Of a DNA stretch of 64,000 nucleotides, positions 54,401 to 63,154 are shown in pieces. Both the position numbers and the translations under genes were made by a program. The DNA is taken from contig NZ_JACVAE010000003.1 of NCBI RefSeq assembly GCF_014851675.1, positions 186,001 through 250,000 of the forward strand. Reading direction: 5' to 3'. This stretch comes from Rhizobium sp. ARZ01 (GTDB lineage Bacteria > Pseudomonadota > Alphaproteobacteria > Rhizobiales > Rhizobiaceae). Each line of letters begins with the position of its first letter. Within the stretch, counting starts at the first letter, position 1. The notes under the pieces were generated by a model. That model did not search any database. It was given only the letters and a program-made list of their open reading frames with translations, and was not told the origin of the DNA.

Positions 54401-57400
54401 TACGACGGCAGATCGGGTCGAGACCAGCCTGGATCCGGCGCTGGAGCGGTCGCTGCGCGATCGGGCGCAGGAGGCCGGCACATCCTTGCGCAACCTCGTC
54501 TTCGCGGCCTTCCGCTACTACCTGTCGCGCCTGACGCGCTCCTCCGACGTGGTCATCGGATTGCCGGCTTCCGGTCAGCTCTCCCATGGGACCGAAGGGG
54601 CAGTCGGGCACGGCGTGAGCTTGCTGCCGATCCGTGGCTGGATCGACGCCGACATGACCATGGCGGAACTTTTGGCGCAGGCGCGACGTGACCTTCTGGG
54701 GGCGCTGGATCACCAGAATTACACCTATGGCGCCCTGATGCGCGACCTGCACCAGCCGCGGGACCCGTCACGGATCGCGCTCGTTCCCGTCGTCGTCAAC
54801 ATCGACAACCTCGCCGACCTTGGAGAGCTCCGCTTCGGCGAAGTTGCGGCGCGTCTGGAGGTCAATCCGACCGGGCATGAATACTTCGAACTATTCTTCA
54901 ACCTGTTCGATGCCCCCGGTCGTGTGGAGTTTTCGTGGAACTATTCGACCGCCCTCTTCGATAGGGCGACGGTGACGCATCACGCGAGCAATTTCCGGCA
55001 GTTTCTCGATGCGATCGCCACCGCGCCCGAGGGAATGGCAGCGCGTGTCGGCCATCTGTTGCGCGGCGATGCGAGCCGTCCCGCAAGCGGCAGCCATGTC
55101 GATCCGGCCGCAACCGGGCCGCAATCCATCGTGGAGGTCTTCCGCGCCGCGGCGGTGCGGGCACCCGACCAGGTGGCGGTGCGCTACATGGATCAGGCCA
55201 TGGACTATGCGACGCTGGATTCGCGTTCCGACGCATTGGCCGCGTTGCTGGCGTCGGAAGGGGTGCGCCAGGGCGATCTGGTCGGGATATCGTCGCAACG
55301 GTCGCTGTCCCTGCCGGTGGCCGTTCTGGGCGTGCTGAAGGCGGGGGCAGGCTATGTGCCGTTCGACACCGCGCTGCCGCCAGACCGGCTGCAATTCATG
55401 GCCTGCGATACAGGTATCAAGGTGTTGCTGGGCGACTGCGCCCCGGTTGCTGCGGCCGGGGTCAAGAGCGTTCGGACTGCGGATTTCCCGCTCGCCGCGA
55501 CTCGTGCACCCGACCCACACATCACCGGTGATTCAATCGCCTATGTGATGTTCACGTCGGGCACGACCGGTGTGCCGAAGGGCGTGGTGCTGCCGCACCG
55601 TTCGGTGATACGGCTTCTGCGCGATACGGACTGGCTCCGGCTCGGCCCCAAGACCGTGACACTCCATTCCTCCGCCTTTGCCTTCGACACTTCGATCATC
55701 GATCTCTTCGCGGCTCTCCTTCATGGCGGCACGGTCGTGATTCCGCCGGATGGGGCGCTGTCGATTTCACAGCTGTCCGATGCGATCGAAAGCCATGGGG
55801 TGAACACGCTGTGGCTGACATCGGGACTGTTTCATGCAGTTGCGGACAGCCGGCCGGAGGCGTTTGCCCGGGTCGATCAGGTCATCGTCGGCGGCGACGT
55901 TGTTTCGCCCACCCATGTGGCGCAGGTCCTGTCGACTTGCCCGGGTGTGACCGTGATCAACGGCTACGGCCCGACCGAGAGCAATGTGACCAATGCTCAT
56001 GCGGTGACAGCCGTGGACTTGAAGCGGGGGCTGCCGCTGCCGATCGGCAAGGCCATCCCCGGCACGCAGATCTACATCCTGGACGAGATGCTTCAGCCGG
56101 TGCCGACAGGGCTGATCGGTGAACTGTGCATTGCCGGTCGCGGCCTGGCACTCGGCTACTGGAACCGACGCGAGCTGACGGCGGAGAAATTCGTCACGGC
56201 GCCCTGGGATCCGGATCTCAGGCTGTATCGCTCCGGCGACCTGGCAATGGATCCCGGCGACGGGGTTTTGCGGTTCTTCGGCCGCGCCGACACGCAAGTG
56301 AAAGTGCGCGGCTTCCGCGTCGAGTTGACCGAAGTCGAAGGGGCCTTGGAAAGCCATCCGGCGATCCGCCAGGCGGTGGCCATAGCGACCGCGCCCGAAG
56401 GCCAAACCGACAAGGTGCTTGTCGCCTATTTCGTACCTGACGGTCCGGCGCCGACGTCCGACGCGCTTTCCGCGCACCTTGCCTCGATCCTGCCAGACTT
56501 CGCACGTCCGACCTTCTTCGTCCCGCTCGACGAGATCTCGCTCAATTCGAACGGCAAGGTCGATCGCAAGCGGTTGCCGCCGATCAGGCCTGCCGTGGTA
56601 ACGGCAGCGCCATGCCAGTTGCCGCGCGGTGAAACCGAGGCAAGGCTTTCGCAGATCTGGTCGGATGTGCTCGGCCTGCGGCAGATCGGAGCGGAAGCGA
56701 ACTTCTTTGCGCTCGGGGGGCATTCGCTGCTTGCCGTGCGGCTGTTCGACCGCATCAGGCGGGATTTCGGTCACGATCTGCCGATATCGACGCTGTTTCG
56801 CAACCAGACCGTGCGGGAACTCGCTGCCCTCCTGGATCGGGACGCCGCGTCCGCCGACGGGCCGGAAGCACCCTGGGATACGAGCACCGTCATAGATCCC
56901 GGCCCGGAGTCCGGCGGCCTGCCGTTCTTCGTCGTGGGCGGTGTCGGCGGCAATGTAAACAACCTGTTCGAGCTCGGTACCCTGATCGGGCGAAAGCGTC
57001 CGGCGATCGGTTTCCAGACCCGCGGCGTCCAGGGGCATACGCCACACGAAAGCATCGAGGCGATGGCTGCCGAGAACCTCCGCTATCTGCGCCGGCACCA
57101 GCCGGAGGGGCCTTATATCCTTGCGGGGTATTCCGGCGGCGCCTACACGGCGCTGGAAATGACGCGGCAGCTTGAGGCTCAGGGCGAGACGGTGCAGCGG
57201 CTGTTCGTCCTCGACACCTACGCGCCGGGTGTCGCAAGGGATTTTCGGCCGAGCATCACACTCAGCCTGCGCCAGCGTTTTGCAAACGAGTTCTCGCTTC
57301 TGCGCAACGAGGGGCTCGGCTATCTCTGGGCACGGGTCACGGCAACGTTGCACCCGTATCTCCTGAGAGGCCCGGTCCTGGCTCTGATGAAGCGGACAAA

Positions 57401-57683
57401 CTTGCCGCTTTATCGGCAGCGGCAGGTGGAACGAAGCTGGATGGCGGCTGCTCGTACCTATGGCGGTGGACCGATCAAGGCCCCGGTCACGCTTTTTCGG
57501 ACGCGTCCGTTGCATATGGTCCGGAAGCTGGCGCTGGAACAGGATCCGTCTCTGGGCTGGACGGGATTTGCTGATCCCGCCTGCTTTGACATGCCCTGGG
57601 TCCAGGGCGACCATCTCAGCATGCTGCGCGGTGAAAATGCGCGAAGCCTGGCTGCGTCCATCGAGGAACGGTTTTCGCGCTGA
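48450..57683 (+). CDS. Hybrid PKS-NRPS: KS-AT-KR-DH-ACP-C-A-PCP-TE
   Basis: A 3077-aa two-module megasynthase. KS: about 5-430, triad C181 (TACSTSLVA), H317 (ETHGTGT), H355 (NIGHLDTA). AT: about 530-835, S626 in AHSVGE. KR: about 1130-1300 with YLITGGTGGIG, an LDD motif (B-type) and YAAAN, preceded by a structural subdomain. DH: about 1330-1630, H1350 and D1512 (HPALLDMAM). ACP: S1699. C: HHIACDG at 1900-1906. A: about 2215-2720 (MFTSGTTGVPKG near 2367); hand-read code D-T-I-G-I-G-G-V-T-K, no residue assigned. PCP: S2759. TE: S2895 in GYSGGA. AGGAGG lies 13 nt before the start, a long spacing. It begins 36 bp after the NRPS and should receive its formylated aminoacyl chain. Confidence 0.95.
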   Translation: MERSLPDHRIAIIGRAGRFPSARNVAEFWSMLAAGRAAAQRLSDADIVAAGVSRKLLADPAYVRMAHVLPDMECFDAGFFGFSPREAAILDPQHRHFLECGWEALEDAGYVPERFDGRIGVFAGSGMQAYLPFNLLSNPELVEEIGLFLLRHTGNDKDFLPTRLSYLLNLTGPSVAIQTACSTSLVAVHTAIGSLLNMECDMAIAGGVTIELPHRTGYRYAEGEILSPDGICRAFDDDSRGTVFGSGAALVVLRRYEDALAGGDDIKAVILASAVNNDGAGKASYLAPSVDGQAEAAAEALALSGVEASSLSYIETHGTGTPIGDPIELAALKQVYGTAPTGSIGVGSVKTNIGHLDTAAGTASLIKVVEALRHRRLPASLNFRKPNSRFDFAASPFRVVAEGQDWPETATPRRAAVNSLGVGGTNAHVIVEEAPRREPVAAASQWRLFPFSARTPAALERMRESWKGFVGNGAPAPEDIAFTLREGRREFSERFAIAARTSDDLKTALAARATPLRRHGKAGASPPRIVFLFPGGGAQYPGAGAGMMAASPVFANAVDQCFALLPHTAPADLRQVMFGAKLSDTAAREKLARSRYAIPALFILEYAYSKLWESWGIRPDAIVAHSVGEYAGAVAAGVIDLSDALRIVTLRGKVMDEAPAGAMTAVPLGEMRVRELIGDVLDIAAVNSEQSTVVSGPVKNIEALEAQLAGSEHEARRIHIEVAAHSRHLDDQLERFREGIEGITFRQPTTPMVSSLRGSWGNGQDFVSADYWVRHLRHTVRFADAVSAVLEAPDSVVIEVGPGQTVGPLVAAAKTKNAPRAILPSAPRPRDEEDEMGVAVAALGGLWANGVPLDADRLSGREGRRVSLPTYPFEKERHWIEPGRGRVEEVKEDTAPPLARLDDPTDWVEVLGWTERPRSATAADLAGDWLVLAGRDVASVAVLSRLADAGSRLVVLRAGDSFASVEGGFTLRPDAQEDFDALASAMPVVPRRVLALWALDPDIADQAFAASYLLARFLQQADPEPGTRLVLATTGSAAVAADEKPQNPALAALLGVVRVAPREISGLSAAVVDLETAPGATAVAALLTEAAAPDEADHVALRGERRFVRDRMRVPAALPDELPARLRQGGVYLITGGTGGIGRLLALWLAETAGARLALVSRSAKEDAALRAGIEAKGGAVLFLPADVADETAMAQAIDTVRSRFGALHGVIHAAGLLDDAPLVVQPLEAAVALMRPKLKGAKTLHNLLPEGSIDLFAVISSSSVVIGGAGQTAYAAANAALEALAASRRDGFSIAWATWRDTGMAAQAYGAGEAPQGDRLLGARHDEPDGSVRFETRIDPQADWRVSEHVVAGQPVLCGTAYIEFAQAAARAVLGADNFELAALSFVQPMTFGGLPRRVAVHLQPRTGGYDLSIESTAGPAQHPVEHMRAQVVAAECLDESLPKVLDVTLMKATTLESGHAPQKDVIAFGPRWDCSEALRAGDGVAEGEFRLAKPFAADLGTHPLHPALLDMAMTVGLAAVARQDGRLYVPMSVERIRVLRPLPAAVTSRAVRVEGEPGRFAAFDVAIFDDAGRSVVVLEHLALREVDRDALGAGAGPAGLTTQLLATGIRAAEAPDLFARVFAHAGRQLVVSPVSLDLVRLALADVAEPPRQRTLRQGAGGPIGDPVTAQLAFIWGEILGVSEVGPDDDFFALGGHSLNAVRMFARIRKDFDIALPLSTLFEASRLRDLAGRLREQVSGREAAPSAVPQPTLNEAVEPSVPAEIRRIAMTEGQREIAAAIGINPAASLSYNLSFSLHLDGAVDGSVLRTALSELVARHDGLRASFDVENASLTIYPHRELAYEELDISALGAPEQKARRDELHGVAARAPFDLVNGPVLRAMLLRLSASRSELVLFAHHIACDGWSMGVLLSELAVLYTSALRGEKAALAPPASIADLVAAEAAWGEGPQAARHRAYWLDKYAGPLPAVDLPTDRPYPMARDTTADRVETSLDPALERSLRDRAQEAGTSLRNLVFAAFRYYLSRLTRSSDVVIGLPASGQLSHGTEGAVGHGVSLLPIRGWIDADMTMAELLAQARRDLLGALDHQNYTYGALMRDLHQPRDPSRIALVPVVVNIDNLADLGELRFGEVAARLEVNPTGHEYFELFFNLFDAPGRVEFSWNYSTALFDRATVTHHASNFRQFLDAIATAPEGMAARVGHLLRGDASRPASGSHVDPAATGPQSIVEVFRAAAVRAPDQVAVRYMDQAMDYATLDSRSDALAALLASEGVRQGDLVGISSQRSLSLPVAVLGVLKAGAGYVPFDTALPPDRLQFMACDTGIKVLLGDCAPVAAAGVKSVRTADFPLAATRAPDPHITGDSIAYVMFTSGTTGVPKGVVLPHRSVIRLLRDTDWLRLGPKTVTLHSSAFAFDTSIIDLFAALLHGGTVVIPPDGALSISQLSDAIESHGVNTLWLTSGLFHAVADSRPEAFARVDQVIVGGDVVSPTHVAQVLSTCPGVTVINGYGPTESNVTNAHAVTAVDLKRGLPLPIGKAIPGTQIYILDEMLQPVPTGLIGELCIAGRGLALGYWNRRELTAEKFVTAPWDPDLRLYRSGDLAMDPGDGVLRFFGRADTQVKVRGFRVELTEVEGALESHPAIRQAVAIATAPEGQTDKVLVAYFVPDGPAPTSDALSAHLASILPDFARPTFFVPLDEISLNSNGKVDRKRLPPIRPAVVTAAPCQLPRGETEARLSQIWSDVLGLRQIGAEANFFALGGHSLLAVRLFDRIRRDFGHDLPISTLFRNQTVRELAALLDRDAASADGPEAPWDTSTVIDPGPESGGLPFFVVGGVGGNVNNLFELGTLIGRKRPAIGFQTRGVQGHTPHESIEAMAAENLRYLRRHQPEGPYILAGYSGGAYTALEMTRQLEAQGETVQRLFVLDTYAPGVARDFRPSITLSLRQRFANEFSLLRNEGLGYLWARVTATLHPYLLRGPVLALMKRTNLPLYRQRQVERSWMAAARTYGGGPIKAPVTLFRTRPLHMVRKLALEQDPSLGWTGFADPACFDMPWVQGDHLSMLRGENARSLAASIEERFSR

Positions 57684-57740
57684 CGCCCGCGGCGGTAGGC
57701 ACCGTGTCCGGTCCTTTGCAGCCGTTTGAAGTCTGATTGC

Positions 57741-58571
57741 TTATCTTGTCGCTACGCGTAGCCGCTCGGTCAGGAAGTCCTCGATCGCCGGAAAGAGCCC
57801 GTGCGCCTGGAGATCGGCATGGCCGCCGCCCGCCAATTCGACATATTTCTTCGGCATGGGGGCAGCCTGATATAGAAGGCGCGCCCGTTCGACCGGTAGC
57901 GCCCGGTCAAGCTCACCGTGGATGAACAGCGTCGGCGCCTGGATGCCCTTGACGTGATCGACGACGTCGTAGCGCTCCGCCCACATCAACTCGCAAAAGG
58001 GAATGCCGAAATAGCGGTCCTGATAGTAGAGGCAGGTGCGCAATGGGGCGGCCTCGAGGATCACCGCGGCGAAGGGCCGGTTCGCGGCGAGGCGGCTGCC
58101 GACCCCAGCTCCCAGGCTGAAGCCATGCAGGACCCGTTGTTGCGGCGGGACGGTGTAGCCTATCAAGGCGTCCAACTGGTCGTACAACGAGCGTGCGTCA
58201 CGTGCGAAATTCATCTCGCTCGGCTTGCCGGAGGTCGCGCCCGATCCGCGATACTCCATCATCACCACGCCATATCCCATTCCGATCAAAGAGGCGATCC
58301 GCCCCATCGAGGCGCCGATGTTCGACTGGTTGCCGTAGAAGCTGAGGATGACGGGGTTGCCTTCGACGGGCACTGAGATCCAAGCATGAATGGTTGCCCC
58401 ATCCTCGGAGGCGAATTGTACTACCTTTACCGATGGCAGGCCGTACTTGGCCGGTACGGTGGGGGTGGGATCGAAGCTGTGGACGCCGTAGGTCTGAAAA
58501 GCCCAGATTCCGCCAGCGGTGGAGATGGCGGCCAATGCCAGGGCGGCAAGAAACACTTGCGCAGCGCTCAT
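57741..58571 (-). CDS. Membrane-anchored alpha/beta hydrolase
   Basis: A 276-aa alpha/beta-hydrolase of the type often annotated as BEM46/YfhR-like. An N-terminal hydrophobic segment (about residues 4-24, QVFLAALALAAISTAGGIWA) would anchor it to the membrane. The nucleophile elbow is GFSLGAG, with acid region HGELDRALP and catalytic His in GGGHADL. AAGGAG 6 nt before the ATG at 58571 supports this start over an upstream reading. It is convergent with the PKS-NRPS gene and probably unrelated to it, though a role on the product cannot be excluded. Confidence 0.85.
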   Translation of the reverse strand: MSAAQVFLAALALAAISTAGGIWAFQTYGVHSFDPTPTVPAKYGLPSVKVVQFASEDGATIHAWISVPVEGNPVILSFYGNQSNIGASMGRIASLIGMGYGVVMMEYRGSGATSGKPSEMNFARDARSLYDQLDALIGYTVPPQQRVLHGFSLGAGVGSRLAANRPFAAVILEAAPLRTCLYYQDRYFGIPFCELMWAERYDVVDHVKGIQAPTLFIHGELDRALPVERARLLYQAAPMPKKYVELAGGGHADLQAHGLFPAIEDFLTERLRVATR

Positions 58572-58723
58572 GCAATCTCCTTGCAACCGCGTGCTCTTAA
58601 AGAGCGTTCGGAACGCCTTTCTGACTTCGAAGAAGATACCGGCGGCCTGTCGATCGAACAACTCGGCCAAACGGTTGAAGTAACGTACAAATCAAGCCGC
58701 TACCGGTGGCGGAGCATCCCCTA

Positions 58724-58839
58724 CCCGTCACCCCGCCCTTGAGCCGGGCTCCAGTCGCGCCGCGTCTGCGGCGCGAAAGCGCTTTTTGCGCTCAAGGACT
58801 TGAGCGCGCTGGATGCCGGATCAAGTCCGGCATGACGGA
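58724..58839. repeat. RIME-like intergenic mosaic element, copy 3
   Basis: This copy of about 116 bp has arms CCGTCACCCCGCCCTTGAGC (with CGGGCTCCAG) and CTGGATGCCGGATCAAGTCC (with GGCATGACGG). The middle dyad is CGCGCCGCGTCTGCGGCGCG. It is the third member of the set found at 4757 and 27536 and lies between the alpha/beta hydrolase and the CoA transferase. The right arm is a near-perfect palindrome. Confidence 0.8.
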
Positions 58840-58900
58840 CATACATGGACGCCGAAGGCCGCCATCGGGCGGCCCCATCTTTCTTGTGCCGTCGCCGCTG

Positions 58901-60478
<1,578 letters not shown>

Positions 60479-60543
60479 CTACATTGCAGTGGTGAGTGTC
60501 CTAAATGCGACAGTGGGTATACCGCAAACAAATTAAAATATGA

Positions 60544-60571
60544 CTTGAACATTCATGTTTATGGTCTATAC
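60544..60571 (+). promoter_or_regulatory. Probable promoter of the SsuC-like transporter operon
   Basis: CTTGAA at 60544-60549 and CTATAC at 60566-60571, 16 bp apart, resemble the alphaproteobacterial consensus CTTGAC-N17-CTATAT. The predicted start is near 60578, about 30 nt before the ATG at 60608. The palindrome GGTATACC nearby (about 60516-60523) could serve a regulator. Confidence 0.55.
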
Positions 60572-60607
60572 CGCGGCAATTGATCTCCCACTTACCAATC
60601 GTCACCT

Positions 60608-61381
60608 ATGTTTTCCCCCCGCCATCTTTATTCGATCGTCGCTTTTGGCGCAGTTCTCGGCCTGTGGTGGGCTGCAAGCGGGATGGGCTGGATCGGCCCC
60701 TTCCTTCTGCCGTCTCCCGACAAGGTGATGAAAACGATGGTCGAATTGGCGCAGTCGGGAGAGCTTTCCCGGCACACGCTGATCAGCCTGCAACGGGTTG
60801 GGGCGGGCTACCTGCTTGCGGTCGGACTGGCTCTTCTGCTTGCGCTCACCTTCTCCAAGAGCGCGATGACGCGCCAACTGCTCGATCCGCTTTTGGAGTT
60901 CATGCGGCAAATTCCACCATTGGCGCTGATGCCGCTCCTGATGCTCTGGCTGGGTATAGGGGAAGCGCAGAAGGTGGGCATCATCGTTCTGGCCTGCTTC
61001 TTTCCCATCTTTCTCGGCATGCGCAGCGGTATCGCCCAGGTCGATCCGAAGCTGATCGAAGTCGGCAAGGTCTGCGGCCTCTCCGACAGGGAGATCATGT
61101 GGCGGATCGTGCTGCCCTCGTCGCTGCCGTCGATCGTCGTCGGGCTGCGGATCGGGCTCGGCTACAGCTGGCGGGCGCTGGTCGGCGCGGAGCTGATCGC
61201 GTCCTCGGCCGGGCTTGGCTATCTGATCGTGGATGCCGAGAACCTGGCGCGCACCGACATCGTGCTGGCCGGCATTTTCGTGATCGGCGCGATCGGGATC
61301 CTCGCCGACCAGCTGCTGAAGATAGGCATCGTCCGGTCCGCACCGTGGCTCGCCACCAACCTTGAGACCGCCCGTGCTTGA
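60608..61381 (+). CDS. ABC transporter permease, SsuC/TauC type
   Basis: A 257-aa membrane protein of the sulfonate/nitrate/taurine permease family. It has about six hydrophobic segments, the cytoplasmic coupling loop EVGKVCGLSDREIMWRIVLPSSLP, and GYSWRALVGAELIASSAGLGYLI. It is the first of four linked genes (permease, ATPase, binding protein, flavin oxidoreductase). The imported compound is unknown; sulfonates are one option given the oxidoreductase. Confidence 0.9.
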   Translation: MFSPRHLYSIVAFGAVLGLWWAASGMGWIGPFLLPSPDKVMKTMVELAQSGELSRHTLISLQRVGAGYLLAVGLALLLALTFSKSAMTRQLLDPLLEFMRQIPPLALMPLLMLWLGIGEAQKVGIIVLACFFPIFLGMRSGIAQVDPKLIEVGKVCGLSDREIMWRIVLPSSLPSIVVGLRIGLGYSWRALVGAELIASSAGLGYLIVDAENLARTDIVLAGIFVIGAIGILADQLLKIGIVRSAPWLATNLETARA

Positions 61382-62138
61382 GCTGCGCAACATCGGCCGC
61401 AGTTACCGCGTTGGCGAACGCGAGGTCGTGGCACTTCGCGACATCAGCGTCACGTTGCAGAATGGCAGCTTCACGACGGTCGTCGGCCGCAGTGGCTGCG
61501 GCAAGACCACGCTGCTGCGGATCCTCGCCGGCTTGACCGAGCCGAGCGGTGGAACGATCGTTCATGGCGCAGCGAGCGAGTGGAACGCCGGAGTCGTTTT
61601 CCAGGACGCACGGCTGATGCCCTGGCTCAACGTCTTCGACAACGTCGCCTTCGGAATCAGGGGCCGTCTCGATCGCCGTGAGATCGAGAAGCGGTGCCTG
61701 TCTGTGCTCGAACTCGTCGGTCTCTCAAATTTCCGGACTGCGCTGCCCGCGCAACTCTCCGGCGGCATGGCACAGCGCGTGGCGATCGCCCGGGCGCTGG
61801 TGATGGAGCCCGACCTGCTCCTGCTGGACGAACCGTTTGCCGCGCTCGACGCCTTTACCCGGCGCACGATGCAGACCGAGCTCGTCAATATCTGGCAGGA
61901 GCGGCGGCCGACGGTCGTTTTCGTCACGCACGACGTGGAGGAGGCCGTGCTGCTCGGGCAGACCGTCCTCGAACTCGATCAGGGACAACTGGTCGGGCAC
62001 GACCGGATCGACGCTGCCTATCCCCGCGACCCGACCGATCCGGCCATCGCGCTTCATCGCCGGCGAATTCTGGAGCGCCTGCTTGCGCCGAAATCGACCG
62101 AAACCGACACCCCCACCCAAGACAGGAGACACCCATGA
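61374..62138 (+). CDS. ABC transporter ATP-binding protein, SsuB/TauB type
   Basis: A 254-aa ATPase with Walker A GRSGCGKTTLL, Q-loop FQDARLMPWL, signature LSGGMAQRVAIARAL, Walker B LLLLDEPFAALD and switch His in THDVEEA. I prefer the GTG at 61374, which overlaps the permease stop by 8 bp; a TTG four codons earlier (61362) is the alternative. Its stop overlaps the binding-protein start (ATGA). It energises the neighbouring permease. Confidence 0.9.
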   Translation: MLELRNIGRSYRVGEREVVALRDISVTLQNGSFTTVVGRSGCGKTTLLRILAGLTEPSGGTIVHGAASEWNAGVVFQDARLMPWLNVFDNVAFGIRGRLDRREIEKRCLSVLELVGLSNFRTALPAQLSGGMAQRVAIARALVMEPDLLLLDEPFAALDAFTRRTMQTELVNIWQERRPTVVFVTHDVEEAVLLGQTVLELDQGQLVGHDRIDAAYPRDPTDPAIALHRRRILERLLAPKSTETDTPTQDRRHP

Positions 62139-63088
62139 AATTCCTCACCGGCCTGGCGCTTGCCCTTTCGCTGGCGACCTCGGCTTTTGCCGCCGACAAG
62201 CCTGAAACCGTGCGCATCACCTATGTCTCGGCGCCCTTCAACGTGCCCTCGATCGTCATGCGGGAGAAGGGTTTCCTCGATGAGGCTTTTGCAGCACACG
62301 GCATCAAGGTTGAAAGCCCGGAGATCACCTCTGGCGCACAGCAGACCCAGGCGATCGCTGCCGGCGAAATCGACATCGCCAGCGTTCTCGGCGGCACTTC
62401 GGCAATCCTCGCGAAGGCCAACGGCGTTGACCTGAAGGTCATTGCCGCCTATGCGCGCTCGCCGAAGGCCTACTACCTGATGACGCGTGCGGATGGCCCT
62501 GCGGCTCTTGCCGACCTCAAGGGCAAGAAGATTGCCGGTCCCAAGGGAACCGTGCTGAATCAGCTTCTCGTCGCCGCGCTCGCCTCGCAGAAGCTGACGC
62601 TGGCCGATGTCGAGTACATCAACATGGATCTGCCGACGGCCCGTGCAGCCCTTCTTTCCGGTCAGGTCGACGTCGCCACGCTTGCAGGCAACAATGCGGT
62701 GATGGTCGAGCAGGCCGGTGGCAAGGCGCTGGTGGACGGCGAGGGCCTCATCAAGCCGACCACCGTCATCGGCGCACGCAGTACCTTCCTGGAAGAGCAC
62801 CCGGACCTCGTGAAGGCCTATTTCGACGCGCACCGCAAGGCGCTCGAGTTCATCGCGGCGCACCCGCAGGAGGCACTCGATATCGCGGCCAAGGAGCAGA
62901 AGATCTCGGTCGAGGAAGCTGCCAAGCAGATGCCGCTCTACGACTTCACCCCGGTCATGACCGATGACGATATCGCCAACCTGACGGCCGATCAGACCTT
63001 CATGATCGATACCGGCATGTTGCCAACGGACAATGCCATCGACATCAAGGCCGATCTGGTCGCCCCGTCGGCCTTCGAAATCAAGTAA
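62135..63088 (+). CDS. ABC transporter substrate-binding protein, SsuA/NMT1-like
   Basis: A 317-aa periplasmic binding protein with a Sec signal peptide (MKFLTGLALALSLATSAFA). The mature part has the family features VPSIVMREKGFLDEAF, EIDIASVLGGTSAILAKANG and KGKKIAGPKGTVLNQLL. Relatives bind sulfonates, nitrate or pyrimidines. AGGAGA upstream is a good ribosome binding site. It follows the ATPase with a 4-bp overlap. Confidence 0.9.
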   Translation: MKFLTGLALALSLATSAFAADKPETVRITYVSAPFNVPSIVMREKGFLDEAFAAHGIKVESPEITSGAQQTQAIAAGEIDIASVLGGTSAILAKANGVDLKVIAAYARSPKAYYLMTRADGPAALADLKGKKIAGPKGTVLNQLLVAALASQKLTLADVEYINMDLPTARAALLSGQVDVATLAGNNAVMVEQAGGKALVDGEGLIKPTTVIGARSTFLEEHPDLVKAYFDAHRKALEFIAAHPQEALDIAAKEQKISVEEAAKQMPLYDFTPVMTDDDIANLTADQTFMIDTGMLPTDNAIDIKADLVAPSAFEIK

Positions 63089-63154
63089 TCAAAGTCAAGC
63101 ATAGCCGGCACTGCCCGATCGTGGTGCCGGCCACATGATTTCAGGACATTCGAA

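Noticed and set aside
57741..58571. Alpha/beta hydrolase considered as a type II thioesterase of the NRPS cluster
   Set aside because: It has an N-terminal membrane anchor, lies on the opposite strand and resembles BEM46-type hydrolases rather than type II thioesterases.
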